This document shows positions 1 through 9,010 of a DNA stretch of 64,000 nt, piece after piece. Origin of the DNA: Proteiniphilum sp. X52 (GTDB taxonomy: Bacteria > Bacteroidota > Bacteroidia > Bacteroidales > Dysgonomonadaceae); contig NZ_RDSD01000003.1 of NCBI RefSeq assembly GCF_003712195.1, positions 1-64,000 on the forward strand, given 5' to 3'. The number at the start of each line of letters is the position of its first letter. Position 1 is the first letter of the stretch. A program made the position numbers and the translations under genes. The notes under the pieces were generated by a model. It was not told where the DNA came from and did not search any database. It worked only from the letters and a program-made list of their open reading frames with translations.

Positions 1-204
1 AAACGGATATTTATCGAATCAAACTATGAATTGGTCGAATGGGAGATTTTCTATTCATCGGGGATAAAGATCCATCACGAGACCATTGATATCAGTATAA
101 ACAGGGGCTCCTATTCGTCATCCCATCTTCCTAAAGGAGTTTATATAGTAAAAGTCAGGACCCGAGATGGCACAGTCTCGTCACAGAAAGTACTGGTAAT
201 ATAA
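1..204 (+). CDS. C-terminal end of a T9SS-exported protein (type A sorting domain), 5' truncated
   Basis: Frame 1 is open from the window edge to a TAA at 202-204, giving 67 residues. The end of the peptide has the pattern KGVYIVKVRTRDG followed by SSQKVLVI, which is the hallmark of the Por secretion (type IX) type A C-terminal sorting domain: a Gly-x-Tyr-x-Val-x-Val strand, a turn, then a Lys-Val-Leu-Val strand. Proteins with this domain are carried across the outer membrane by the T9SS and anchored or released after cleavage. The body of the protein lies outside the window, so its activity is unknown. The presence of porX at 34.0 kb supports an active system. Confidence 0.75.
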   Translation, partial: KRIFIESNYELVEWEIFYSSGIKIHHETIDISINRGSYSSSHLPKGVYIVKVRTRDGTVSSQKVLVI

Positions 205-596
205 ATTAAATTCTGTTTCACTTTCTCTCTCTCTGATTGTTCAGATAGGGTAGGATACCACCTTTATCTGCTGTCTTTGTAGGGATGTATTCATTCTTAT
301 CAGGTTCAGATTTTGGAGATCGCAAGTTTTTCCCACACAATTAACGGGTAACCAATACTAAGTTTGGTGGAGGAAGGTCCGTCCTACGATTGGAATCTGT
401 CAACAGTACAGCCGTTCTTTCGGGGAGTAGTTTGAGCAGTAGGATAATAAAGTAGTACCACCTACTTTATTATCCTAATTATGCGATTATCAGGCAACTA
501 TTGAGGCTTGCATGTGAAATGGATAAAATAATATTTTAATAGCATTAACTGGCCAAGGAAACATTATTATAAAAAATATAAAAAAGCAGCTTTATT
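205..596. other. Intergenic region between convergent genes
   Basis: No convincing coding frame was seen. The main structure is a perfect 15-bp inverted repeat at 441-476, listed separately. The motif taggata...accacc..ttat near 251-270 loosely resembles part of that hairpin. Confidence 0.5.
441..476. terminator. Perfect 15-bp inverted repeat, probable bidirectional terminator
   Basis: The arm aggataataaagtag (441-455) is exactly complementary to 462-476 around a 6-nt loop. It lies between the end of the rightward T9SS protein and the end of a leftward gene, where a terminator serving both directions is expected. The stem is AT-rich with no long U tract, so the terminator role is inferred from position. 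Confidence 0.5.
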
Positions 597-995
597 TTAT
601 TTCACAAAGGTGCCAATATATTCCACACCATCAAAATCTACAAGAATGTTATACGCCCTTCCTTTAATCAAACTCGAAATATCTATGCCACAATAACCCG
701 TTCCATTAACATTAAATCTATAATAAATATTGGTTCCTTCAATATAAACCACAGCCTCGTGATCCCAGTTATAAACCATTATATCAATTGAAGACTCATG
801 CTTGGTTGCCTGCGGGTAAAAAACATATCCAATGCGCGTAGTTGTATTTGGTCGCATATAGATGGGTGTCCCGGATTGGATTTCACTACTGGCTTCGATT
901 TCACTACCGGAATGAGCATTTAGAACAGACGTTGAAGAGTAAAATAATAGAAACGTCATTAAAAGATAAACGATACTTTGCTTTTTTGTTTTCAT
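597..995 (-). CDS. Secreted protein of unknown function, 132 aa
   Basis: The protein begins with a Lys-rich start and a hydrophobic stretch (about residues 9-27, ending near VLNAHS), a plausible Sec signal peptide. The remaining ~100 residues are rich in beta-type residues and contain YMRPNTTTRIGYVFYPQA and a C-terminal YNILVDFDGVEYIGTFV strand pattern, suggestive of a small beta-sandwich. I do not recognise the family. It is the last gene of a leftward group of exported proteins, but 247 bp separate it from the next gene. A -7-like box (CAAACATA on the + strand at 1106-1113) upstream could give it its own transcript. Confidence 0.55.
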   Translation of the reverse strand: MKTKKQSIVYLLMTFLLFYSSTSVLNAHSGSEIEASSEIQSGTPIYMRPNTTTRIGYVFYPQATKHESSIDIMVYNWDHEAVVYIEGTNIYYRFNVNGTGYCGIDISSLIKGRAYNILVDFDGVEYIGTFVK

Positions 996-1242
996 ACAAA
1001 TAAAATTTTAAATTATAATCTAACAGTACTTTATGATAAGAATGTATTACGGTACAATATCAACAGGTGTTATTACAAGAATAGATGTTTCTAAAATTAT
1101 CAATTCAAACATAGAATACAGCCCTGTTCTTCTATACAGGCATTAAAATCTGCTTTTGAAAAATAGGGTTGTCAGTTTCGGAGCCTATCTTTAAAGGTAG
1201 AGATGATTGCACCTGATTCAGATCAATAATAAGACGATATAA

Positions 1243-2340
1243 CTACCACGGTTGACTTTCTATGCGCCCACCTGCAGGAGGATCACCATATAGCCCTCTT
1301 TGCTGATTCATTTGCCTCTGCAAATCCAATCTCTCTGCATTTGTTAGAATTCTACCGTTATAGTAAACGGTATTATCCAGTTCAATCCAAAGATCATTTC
1401 GAGCAATATAGGGTAAATAAAAATTATTCAGGAAATTCTTATCTAACTGAGAGAGATGATAATTCTTTGCGATTAAATCACCTCCTGTTTTAGTTATAGT
1501 ATTAAGTCCATTCTTACTGTATGCTTTGGAAGATGCCATTGTTATAGAGTTATAGTCAAAATTCCCCAACATCGTATAGTTTTTGTCTTGTTTAGTGAAT
1601 TGAATTTTGCAACCGTCCTTCACATTGTTTAAGTTAATACTAACATAACTGTCCCTATCTTTTCTCATTTGTTCATTGAACATACCAGCAGCATTACAAA
1701 AAGCATGCATCAAAAAAGCAATAACTTCTTCATCCGTATATAGATTTGGATTATCAAAGTCACGTGGAACAAAAATCTTCTGTTCGCCACCGACTAAACC
1801 AAAACTGCCACTACCCTCGTTATTACCGTTTGAATAATCAATGAAAACGTTTGGAAATTCAATATGACCGGGTTCATAATATTTTGGGTCATTTTGTGAA
1901 TTGTAGAACCTCACATTAGTTTCGGTTTCAATTTCATCTACTGCAGCATTAATTGCATCCCTAACACGTAAACTAAGGACTGCTATCTTCAACCTGACCA
2001 TTGTCCAATACTGTGCCGGATAAGACCCCCAAATCCCGGCAGCTCTAGTCTGTGGCTTGAATGGATTATCGAAAACACCCCAACGGGTTGGGACATCTTC
2101 AGCTATAATATCGTTCCAAGAATCCTTTCGTTGCTCTGGAAGAAAAATATCTCCAGTTTTTTCGAGATTCTCTTGCTGTTGAGGTGATAGCGTCGCGATA
2201 AAATCGAGAGCATCTTTATACTCAACTTCACCAGTTGCGGAGAGATTATCCAAAGACTGATAATCTTCATCCGAGCAGGAATACAATATACCTGCGAATA
2301 CTAAAAGGGTTACAACCCATGTTCTAAGTAATGTTTTCAT
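1243..2340 (-). CDS. Astacin-fold (M12A-like) lipoprotein with a degenerate active site
   Basis: A lipobox ILYSC at about residue 22 marks a lipoprotein. Residues ~205-310 follow the astacin metalloprotease pattern closely: the region of HExxHxxGxxHEQ is present as MHAFCNAAGMFNEQ (211-224), followed by RKDRDSYVSIN, then FDYNSITMASS and AYSKNG, where astacins have the Met-turn SIMHYSS and FSKNG, and finally LSQLDKNFLNNFY. Only the first zinc His (H212) remains. The catalytic Glu is Ala213, the second and third His are Asn216 and Asn222, and the Met-turn Met/Tyr are Thr/Ala. The fold is therefore probably kept, but protease activity should be lost. A binding or inhibitory role is inference. It sits 28 bp downstream of another lipoprotein gene in the same leftward group. 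Confidence 0.7.
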   Translation of the reverse strand: MKTLLRTWVVTLLVFAGILYSCSDEDYQSLDNLSATGEVEYKDALDFIATLSPQQQENLEKTGDIFLPEQRKDSWNDIIAEDVPTRWGVFDNPFKPQTRAAGIWGSYPAQYWTMVRLKIAVLSLRVRDAINAAVDEIETETNVRFYNSQNDPKYYEPGHIEFPNVFIDYSNGNNEGSGSFGLVGGEQKIFVPRDFDNPNLYTDEEVIAFLMHAFCNAAGMFNEQMRKDRDSYVSINLNNVKDGCKIQFTKQDKNYTMLGNFDYNSITMASSKAYSKNGLNTITKTGGDLIAKNYHLSQLDKNFLNNFYLPYIARNDLWIELDNTVYYNGRILTNAERLDLQRQMNQQRGLYGDPPAGGRIESQPW

Positions 2341-2368
2341 ACGCTTAATAGTTTAAAAATTAAACAAC

Positions 2369-2701
2369 TCATTGACGTTCTATATTAATTTGGTTCAATT
2401 GTTCTACTCGTAATAGTCCGTCTTGATAAGCTTCACTGGAAATACCAAGTTTTTCAATATCTTTCTCGCTAGCATCAAGAAAATATATTTGCTTATTTTC
2501 ATCATATTGAATCAAACTGTGAAGTATGATTTCCTTATTCGTTTGATATCTATAAAGGGCTTCATTATCTGACTCTATAGATACTCTCTCGTCCGGGACA
2601 ATGGTTTCATTATTGTCACGTGGTATTTCATCATTACATGACAATACTAAACCAACTAACATAATTAAAAGAAAAAACGAAAATTTATTATTTGATTTCA
2701 T
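2369..2701 (-). CDS. Small lipoprotein of unknown function, 110 aa
   Basis: An N-terminal hydrophobic segment ends in the lipobox LVLSC at residue 22 and is followed by an acidic, Asn-rich linker typical of Bacteroidota surface lipoproteins. The rest contains ANYLAYER-like short helices (ALYRYQTNKEIILHSLI) without any recognised motif. It lies 12 bp downstream of the DUF5025-like gene and 28 bp upstream of the astacin-like gene, so co-transcription is likely. Function is unknown. Confidence 0.6.
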   Translation of the reverse strand: MKSNNKFSFFLLIMLVGLVLSCNDEIPRDNNETIVPDERVSIESDNEALYRYQTNKEIILHSLIQYDENKQIYFLDASEKDIEKLGISSEAYQDGLLRVEQLNQINIERQ

Positions 2702-2713
2702 AGCAATAAAATT

Positions 2714-3337
2714 TTAATATTCATGATTAATAATAGCCGTCACAATCTCAAATTTTCCATTAATCACAAGTTTCACTGAACCATTCTCAGGAGAGATAAG
2801 GGAATAATATCCATGACAAACCTTTGATTGATTATCAATACTTTCCAAAACAAGTTCACCTTTAAATGGTGTAGATAAATCGGATGTGTTTGAAAATGCA
2901 TAAGCAATTCCATCTACATCTTCAATAAGAACATTGTTCCTATTCTTGGAAAGATAAGGTAATATATCCCACCAGTCTAATGATTCAACAACCAATTCAT
3001 CGGAATAAAAATCAATCTTATAGGGATGATTTGTTTTGAATTGATTCTCTTCAACAGTAACATAAAAGTAAATCGAATAAGAGGGTTCATCGACTTTTTC
3101 CGGAGACAATCTTGCTATAAAATGAAAAATCTTATAGTTTTCATAAAGTCTCATGGACGAAGGATATCCTTTGAAATTCCAAGCCCACCAAGTTGACTCT
3201 TTATAATCCTTACCGTTAATTGTTGCTGTACCAACTATTTTTTCGTATCCTTTAAGTTCTTTCTCGCATCCGCACATAAATGTGGAAAGCACGATAATCC
3301 AAACAAAGTGTTTTATTAAAAGCCTATATTCACTCAT
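2714..3337 (-). CDS. DUF5025-like lipoprotein, 207 aa
   Basis: The signal sequence ends in FMCGC (Cys ~24), a lipobox. The following IVGTATINGKDYKESTWWAW and the beta-rich FHFIARLSPE..YSIYFYV blocks resemble Bacteroides lipoproteins of the DUF5025 group, as far as I remember that family. These are secreted beta-sandwich proteins with no known activity. The gene begins 4 bp after the stop of the large hydrolase gene, so the two are almost surely co-transcribed. The family name is from memory and should be treated as tentative. Confidence 0.6.
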   Translation of the reverse strand: MSEYRLLIKHFVWIIVLSTFMCGCEKELKGYEKIVGTATINGKDYKESTWWAWNFKGYPSSMRLYENYKIFHFIARLSPEKVDEPSYSIYFYVTVEENQFKTNHPYKIDFYSDELVVESLDWWDILPYLSKNRNNVLIEDVDGIAYAFSNTSDLSTPFKGELVLESIDNQSKVCHGYYSLISPENGSVKLVINGKFEIVTAIINHEY

Positions 3338-3341
3338 AATC

Positions 3342-6300
3342 TTATATATTAGTTACGTATGTAAATGTTACAGGTACAAATTGAATTGCCCGGCTACTAT
3401 AATTCAACAATATAAGAGTATACCTATATACTTGGTTATTGGTTGAATTATTTTTAATATAATCTAATTCATCTTGCGGAAGAATATTTTTAATCAGAGG
3501 CCCCCCACTTCGAGCGTCAACTACACTAGTAACACTAAAGGGTTTTAGAACCATGGTGGTTGTAGCCATCCACTCTCTTTCCTTGTATTTGTCGGGAATA
3601 TTTGCTCTATATGAAATATATAATCTTGCTGAATTATATAAATACTTTGTTTTATTCTCTTTGTATAACACACCTTGTGCGTCTATATATAAGTTTTGAT
3701 TCTCTGCTACATATACATCTTGTGAATTTATTTCGATATGTTGCAGTGCCGATTTATTTCCGAGGGCATCTATTACTTCCAAGTATACAATTACTCTTTC
3801 ATTTTGTCCTCGTAAATCTATTTTCAAACTTGGAACATCTGCTTCAAGCCAACGAATTTCCCGACTAGGATATTTTACACCCCAATTATATGTTAGAACT
3901 CCATTAAGATTTGATAGATAATCCTTAAATTGATTATCAATGCACTCGGCATTTATTTCATAACCACCAGGTTCATGGGAGGCGGTTAGTATATACCGTG
4001 GCATTCCAACCATTATCATTTGACTATATGTATTTCCTCCATGTTTAGCTGTAAGAGTTATTATACCTGTTCCATTAACTGTAAGAACTCCGCTCGAATT
4101 AATCGTTGCAATTGAAGTATTGCTACTACTCCAGGTTACGCTTCCTGTCGTGTTCGATAAGCTATATTGAGCTCCATTAGTACCAACTTTAGGCCCAACA
4201 ATAGAAGTAGAGAGTCTTTGAATCATCCAGATTAAAGCATCATCCGTAAAAAACGAATGTGAACGAGTGGTTGAGTGTGTATAATAATTCTCACCAAATG
4301 GGGAGGAAGTACCATGAGGAGGTGAAAGGAAGTTAGCCGGAATGATGTTTATACCGTCTCCATAGGCTAAAGCACTTGAGTTCGGAACGAATGGAATACG
4401 GGGACTTAGTTTCACATCATATCCAAAATCAAAAATGAGAGGAATACCCATTTTATCTTTTTCTGTAATAGGTAAACCTTGATCATCTTGAATGAGTGCA
4501 TAAGAAGAACTTGGATAAGTATCATAGAAAAGACCCCCTTGATAGTTTTTATCATAAGAAAATAAATTCTTTGAAATGGGAACAATCCACAGAAATGTCT
4601 TTTTATATTGAAGCCTGATTCTAGTTACTAAATCCCCACTCGCGTGAGCAGGATAAATATCGAATGAACCATTAATACTTGTTCTTCCTGGTAAGACAGT
4701 AAGAAGACCTGCCACAATATCATTAAGTCCAATTCCCACAGCTAACCCTAATACTCTTGGCAAAAATGTACTTCCAATATCTGTTCCTGCTGAAAAACTT
4801 GTTTGTAAATAATATGGGGGAACGCTTACTTGACTGTAACTACCATTAGATACTGCAAGCATCTTAAAACTTGTCCCCAGATCACCTTTAGGAAAGCCAA
4901 GCGTCTTCAACTCATTTTGCCATTGAATATGTTCCTGATTGTTATAGTTACCGGCTGGATCTACATAGTGTACAAGCATTTGTTGAGCAGCAGTGGAATA
5001 AGCCATAGATTTACCTAGTCCGATATATGCATTCGCAGGTGTAAATGTGTTGATAAGCGCATCCATCACACTATGTCCTTCAAGAAAGGATAATATGCCA
5101 TGGAATGCATAGAGTACACCTAAAGGGACATGTGCTCCCAGATGTGGTGAATCATAACTGACGTATGTCGAAACTTGATGTCGAACACCTTGGTTCTCCA
5201 TTGTTTTAAGGGCATACCTAGCTATTAATCCTCCCATACTATGTCCCACTATTACATTAGTTTCATTACCTATTTTATTACTATTGATCCACTCTATTAC
5301 ACTTTTTAGTGTATAAGAATTTGCTTGTATATATTCTTGAGACTTAACCCAGTCTACATATACAATATCGTAACCATATATTTTATTTAAAGCAATAATA
5401 TTCGATTCACGTTTGATCCTGTTAAAGTTCCAGCTACCTTTTGGTGTTGCTGCATCAACACGTGGATCGAATCCTTCAACTATGATTAAGGGCTTTCTAA
5501 GAGAATAATTTCCCGGTGCATAGCTGATGGTAACTTCAGCAGAAGTTGAGATACCTCTGTAATTTTGACCTTGGATAGTTGTAGAATAATGTGCAATCAA
5601 ACTATCTTTATTTGTGATAGCACGAGTTTGGATTTCTGAAACTAAGTTTTCTACTTGTATTATAGTATGAGCAGATAAGATTTGACCATCTTGTAATGTA
5701 GCTCTTATGATTACTTTATTGATGCCTGTTTTCAAATTTGCATTTACTTTTTTATCCGGATTGATATTCTTAAATCCCGTACCGAAATCAATTTCTAAAT
5801 TCTTTATTTTACAATTTGTAAGAAATAAAGCGGAAGGTAAAGAAAAGGTCACATTAGATTGTTGGGTTGAAGTTTCCAGACAAGATCCGGCAAATACAAA
5901 TTCTGACTGATATGGGCTTTCCTTCTTATTAGTATTATAAACTTGTCCATTTTCATACCGAATAAGTCCGTCGGTCAAAGCATTTGCTTTAATTCTTGCA
6001 TATTCATAAAGCATAATTCCTAGAGTCAATTCACCAGAATTATTTTTTCGTTTAATGTTTTTGATAGAATTCTCAAGACCCTCAAGGGGGTCTTCTTTTA
6101 CTGCAGAAGAGCTAATAGTTTTGAGTAAGTTTCCAAAGCGTACTACTGTTCCGATATTATCATCTTCCAGTGGACCTCTACCGATAAAAAGATCAAGATC
6201 TTCATATTCAACCGCATAGTCTCTTAGTAGACCCTTTGGGACAGAATTTCTGTCTAAATGCTCGAACATGAAGTCCAGAGATTTGCGCATGTCATTGTTT

Positions 6301-6407
6301 TGTGGGAAATCTTGTCCATATATGGAGAATGCCATACAAAGACTGATCAAGATAGTCAACAAAACTACCAATTGATGTTTCTTGTTTAGTGTTTTACTGT
6401 AATTCAT
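3342..6407 (-). CDS. Large secreted alpha/beta hydrolase (lipase/esterase-like) with Ig-like Big_2 domain
   Basis: A hydrophobic signal segment occupies residues ~13-31. Residues ~303-420 hold an alpha/beta-hydrolase core: the strand and oxyanion segment PLIIVEGFDPR (306-316), then the nucleophile elbow VIVGHSMGGLIARYAL with Ser390, as in triacylglycerol lipases and PGAP1-like esterases. After the catalytic region come VTWSSSNTSIATINSSGVL and VNGTGIITLTAKHGG, a bacterial Ig-like (Big_2) domain, and a beta-rich C-terminus. The catalytic His may be in THSTTRSHSFF. No T9SS sorting domain is visible at the end. It is the first gene of the leftward cluster of secreted and lipoprotein genes, 4 bp before the next gene. 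The substrate is unknown. Confidence 0.7.
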   Translation of the reverse strand: MNYSKTLNKKHQLVVLLTILISLCMAFSIYGQDFPQNNDMRKSLDFMFEHLDRNSVPKGLLRDYAVEYEDLDLFIGRGPLEDDNIGTVVRFGNLLKTISSSAVKEDPLEGLENSIKNIKRKNNSGELTLGIMLYEYARIKANALTDGLIRYENGQVYNTNKKESPYQSEFVFAGSCLETSTQQSNVTFSLPSALFLTNCKIKNLEIDFGTGFKNINPDKKVNANLKTGINKVIIRATLQDGQILSAHTIIQVENLVSEIQTRAITNKDSLIAHYSTTIQGQNYRGISTSAEVTISYAPGNYSLRKPLIIVEGFDPRVDAATPKGSWNFNRIKRESNIIALNKIYGYDIVYVDWVKSQEYIQANSYTLKSVIEWINSNKIGNETNVIVGHSMGGLIARYALKTMENQGVRHQVSTYVSYDSPHLGAHVPLGVLYAFHGILSFLEGHSVMDALINTFTPANAYIGLGKSMAYSTAAQQMLVHYVDPAGNYNNQEHIQWQNELKTLGFPKGDLGTSFKMLAVSNGSYSQVSVPPYYLQTSFSAGTDIGSTFLPRVLGLAVGIGLNDIVAGLLTVLPGRTSINGSFDIYPAHASGDLVTRIRLQYKKTFLWIVPISKNLFSYDKNYQGGLFYDTYPSSSYALIQDDQGLPITEKDKMGIPLIFDFGYDVKLSPRIPFVPNSSALAYGDGINIIPANFLSPPHGTSSPFGENYYTHSTTRSHSFFTDDALIWMIQRLSTSIVGPKVGTNGAQYSLSNTTGSVTWSSSNTSIATINSSGVLTVNGTGIITLTAKHGGNTYSQMIMVGMPRYILTASHEPGGYEINAECIDNQFKDYLSNLNGVLTYNWGVKYPSREIRWLEADVPSLKIDLRGQNERVIVYLEVIDALGNKSALQHIEINSQDVYVAENQNLYIDAQGVLYKENKTKYLYNSARLYISYRANIPDKYKEREWMATTTMVLKPFSVTSVVDARSGGPLIKNILPQDELDYIKNNSTNNQVYRYTLILLNYSSRAIQFVPVTFTYVTNI

Positions 6408-6453
6408 AAGTGGTAAATTTTAAATTGCTAATCACGTATTCTCATAGCGCATC

Positions 6454-6461
6454 CAAATATA
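6454..6461 (-). promoter_or_regulatory. -7 box (TATATTTG) for the leftward secreted-protein cluster
   Basis: The + strand reads CAAATATA, which is TATATTTG on the minus strand and matches the Bacteroidota TAnnTTTG consensus. A start site would fall about 40 bp before the ATG at 6407. No clear -33 TTG was seen at the usual distance. Confidence 0.45.
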
Positions 6462-6826
6462 TACAATTTATATTGTATAAATGTATTTGATATCAATTTT
6501 GTTGCTTAAATAGTATCCAATTTACATTTAATTTGTAATTATTAACAAAAACAGCTTTATAAAGCTTAACAATTTAGAATTATAAATATATACTAACTAT
6601 AAAGATGGATGCTGATGACTCTATTGCCTGAATATTTAAACATCCTTTTCATGGAAACGAGATATCTTATGTGACGTTACGGCTTTATATTTGGGTTTTA
6701 CGTTCTAACCATTTTGAAGATCAAAAAGGATTTACCCTACAATCTCTAATGTATTCAAACTTTTTCAGAGGGATATCATTATTATAATTTACGAGCATAT
6801 TATATGTTTTTTTCTTGTAAAATTCA

Positions 6827-6834
6827 TACATTTG
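6827..6834 (+). promoter_or_regulatory. -7 box (TACATTTG) for the PLP synthase gene
   Basis: A perfect TAnnTTTG lies 31 bp before the ATG at 6865. It covers the TTG at 6832 that could otherwise be read as an upstream start, so it favours 6865 as the start. No clear -33 element at 19-21 bp. Confidence 0.5.
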
Positions 6835-6864
6835 CAATTTATAAAATACAATCATCGTTGCATT

Positions 6865-8145
6865 ATGAAAAATCAAACTACCTATTATTCTTTAAAAGAC
6901 TTTGAATTGTCGTTGAATCTATCTGCCACAGAGCGTGCAGAAGAATTTCAGAAGTATATTAACCAGTTGGCGCAATTTGGGTATGAGACTTATTGGATCA
7001 AATCATATTCAGGAATAGGAGCCAAGATGAAGTTAAGCCAGGATCGGGAAGTCATTTCTTTCGTATCCAATGACTATCTTGGAATGTCCCAACGTACTGA
7101 AACTATTCAGGCAGGTATATCAGCACTTACTATGTATGGAACCGGGGCTTGTGCGGCACAAGTTATTGGAGGATACCTTGATATTCACGAACAGTTAGAG
7201 AGGGAAATATCCGATTTTACCGGCCAGGAAGATGCCATACTGTTTTCTTCCGGTTTTGGTGCAAATGCAGGTGTTTTAAATGCGCTTCTGGGAAAGAATG
7301 ACATCGCTATTATAGACCCGTTTATTCATACAAGTGCACTGTCCGGTTTAAAAGGGACTAATGTGAAACGTATAGGGCATAATAATTTAGAACATCTGGA
7401 GACAGTATTAAAAGATGTACAGGATAAATATTTGACAAAACTGGTAATTATTGACGGTGTTTATTCTCAGGATGGAGATTTATCCAGATTACCGGAAATT
7501 ATCAATCTTTGTCAGAGGTATGATGCAATGCTAATGATGGATGATGCACATGGCATGGGAGTTATGGGCGTAAATGGCCGTGGAACTGCGGAACATTTTG
7601 ATTGTTTGGGTAAAGTGGATATTATTTCCGGAACATTCAGCAAAGCCTTTGGTTGTGTGGGAGGATTTGTTGCATCATCGAAGAAGTTGATACAATACCT
7701 CAAGTATTATGCCGATAGTAATGTATTCTCGGCAGCAATAACACCACAGGTTACAGCTTCCATATTGAAGTCTTTGGAACTTATAAGAAATATGCCTGAA
7801 ATCCGGCACAAATTATGGGATAATGTGAACTACCTTAGAAAGAATCTGACTTTGAATGGTTTTGATATTGGAAAATCACTTTCTCCTATTTTTCCTATTA
7901 TGATAAGAGATAACAATAAAGTCTATGAAGTAGCAAATTTGTTACAGAAAAGTGGTATCTTTACAGTTGGTATTGTATATCCGGCTGTCAGGATTAAAGA
8001 AGCAAGAATTAGAGTCAGTATTCTTGCTACTCATGAAAAGCAGCATTTAGACCAACTTGTCAATGCTTTGATTGAGATAAATAGAAAAATTAATTTCATA
8101 TCAAATGGGGAGCCAGTTAAAAATACGCAGAAAGCGGCGTACTAA
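6865..8145 (+). CDS. Alpha-oxoamine synthase-family PLP enzyme (BioF/KBL/SPT-like)
   Basis: Fold-type I PLP enzyme of the alpha-oxoamine synthase group (8-amino-7-oxononanoate synthase, 2-amino-3-ketobutyrate-CoA ligase, serine palmitoyltransferase, CqsA), which joins an amino acid to an acyl-CoA with loss of CO2. Visible signatures are FVSNDYLGM, the DDAHGMGVMG segment (Asp226, His229) and the Schiff-base Lys260 in GTFSKAFG. ATG 6865 is chosen because the only longer start is a TTG inside a promoter box. It is somewhat longer than BioF (426 aa), with an N-terminal extension. No other biotin genes are nearby and a TetR gene overlaps its end, so biotin synthesis is unlikely. A lipid, sphingolipid-like or signal product is possible, but the substrate cannot be assigned. 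Confidence 0.75.
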   Translation: MKNQTTYYSLKDFELSLNLSATERAEEFQKYINQLAQFGYETYWIKSYSGIGAKMKLSQDREVISFVSNDYLGMSQRTETIQAGISALTMYGTGACAAQVIGGYLDIHEQLEREISDFTGQEDAILFSSGFGANAGVLNALLGKNDIAIIDPFIHTSALSGLKGTNVKRIGHNNLEHLETVLKDVQDKYLTKLVIIDGVYSQDGDLSRLPEIINLCQRYDAMLMMDDAHGMGVMGVNGRGTAEHFDCLGKVDIISGTFSKAFGCVGGFVASSKKLIQYLKYYADSNVFSAAITPQVTASILKSLELIRNMPEIRHKLWDNVNYLRKNLTLNGFDIGKSLSPIFPIMIRDNNKVYEVANLLQKSGIFTVGIVYPAVRIKEARIRVSILATHEKQHLDQLVNALIEINRKINFISNGEPVKNTQKAAY

Positions 8146-8833
8146 ACAAGAATTAGAGGACATCATTAATAATGCCGCATTAGAGCTTATTAAGGAAAAG
8201 GGATTTCATAATATCACCGTAACATCAATTATGCAAAAGGCAGAAATTGAACCTATAGTATTTTATAATCGTTACAAGGATTTGGATGAATTTATAGATG
8301 AATTTGTAAAAAAGTACGATTATTGGTTTGGTGAAGTCATAAAAAAGATTGAGTTTGTAGATAATCCCCAAAAGCAGTATATATCTATACTGACTAATTT
8401 ACTCGAATCGCTGCAAGGCAATAAAGGAATGCAACAGTTATTACGCTGGGAAATAGATTCATTCAATGATACTACTATAAGAACCGCCAGATTACGTGAA
8501 TTTCATACATTGCCACTCGTGGATAAATATAAAAAAATATTTGAGAATTCGCAGGTTGAGATAGATGCTGTTTCCGCTTTGGTTATTGGAGGAATATATT
8601 ATCTTGTTCTACATTCCGGCCTATCTGAATTTGCAGGAATTGATATAAATAGCAAGGAGGGTAAAGAAAAGATTCAAAGAGCGTTAGAGTATTTAGGTAA
8701 TATGTTTTTCGATGATAAAAAATTGACCCCAAAGCTACTAAAGGTAGCTCGTAACATGAAATCAAAGGGGTATCATTCACAAGAAATAGCTAAAATTATT
8801 GAGTTGCCTGTTGATTTAATTGATAAATTATGA
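8105..8833 (+). CDS. TetR/AcrR-family transcriptional regulator
   Basis: The N-terminus has the TetR DNA-binding helix-turn-helix: ELEDIINNAALELIKEKG, then ITVTSIMQKAEI as recognition region and FYNRYKDLDEFIDEF. This is the usual pattern at residues ~15-60, although the consensus 'FYxYFxxKExL' is changed. The C-terminal ~180 residues would form the ligand-binding and dimerisation domain. The last 30 residues (GYHSQEIAKIIELPVDLIDKL) look like an extra small helix-turn-helix, reminiscent of the tail of Bacteroidota PD-(D/E)XK-type proteins. The gene overlaps the synthase gene by 41 bp in another frame, implying translational coupling and probably autoregulation of the pair. Confidence 0.8.
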   Translation: MGSQLKIRRKRRTKQELEDIINNAALELIKEKGFHNITVTSIMQKAEIEPIVFYNRYKDLDEFIDEFVKKYDYWFGEVIKKIEFVDNPQKQYISILTNLLESLQGNKGMQQLLRWEIDSFNDTTIRTARLREFHTLPLVDKYKKIFENSQVEIDAVSALVIGGIYYLVLHSGLSEFAGIDINSKEGKEKIQRALEYLGNMFFDDKKLTPKLLKVARNMKSKGYHSQEIAKIIELPVDLIDKL

Positions 8834-9010
8834 CATTAGTGGGCACTTAAATCAAAAATAGCACATTAAAATGTTTTGTAGATCGCAGTTTTGAGAGATT
8901 TTAATTGCGTGACGATTTGAAATGCAAAGAAGATGTTCTACTTGACTATATTAGCCGCAAATTTGACCGAGCACAAAATAAGACCAAGAAAAGAGTAATT
9001 TTGTGTTCAT

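Larger units (their letters stand above)
6408..6864. other. AT-rich divergent intergenic region
   Basis: It separates the leftward secreted-protein cluster from the rightward PLP synthase and holds a -7 box for each direction (6454-6461 and 6827-6834). Nothing else convincing was seen. Confidence 0.5.
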
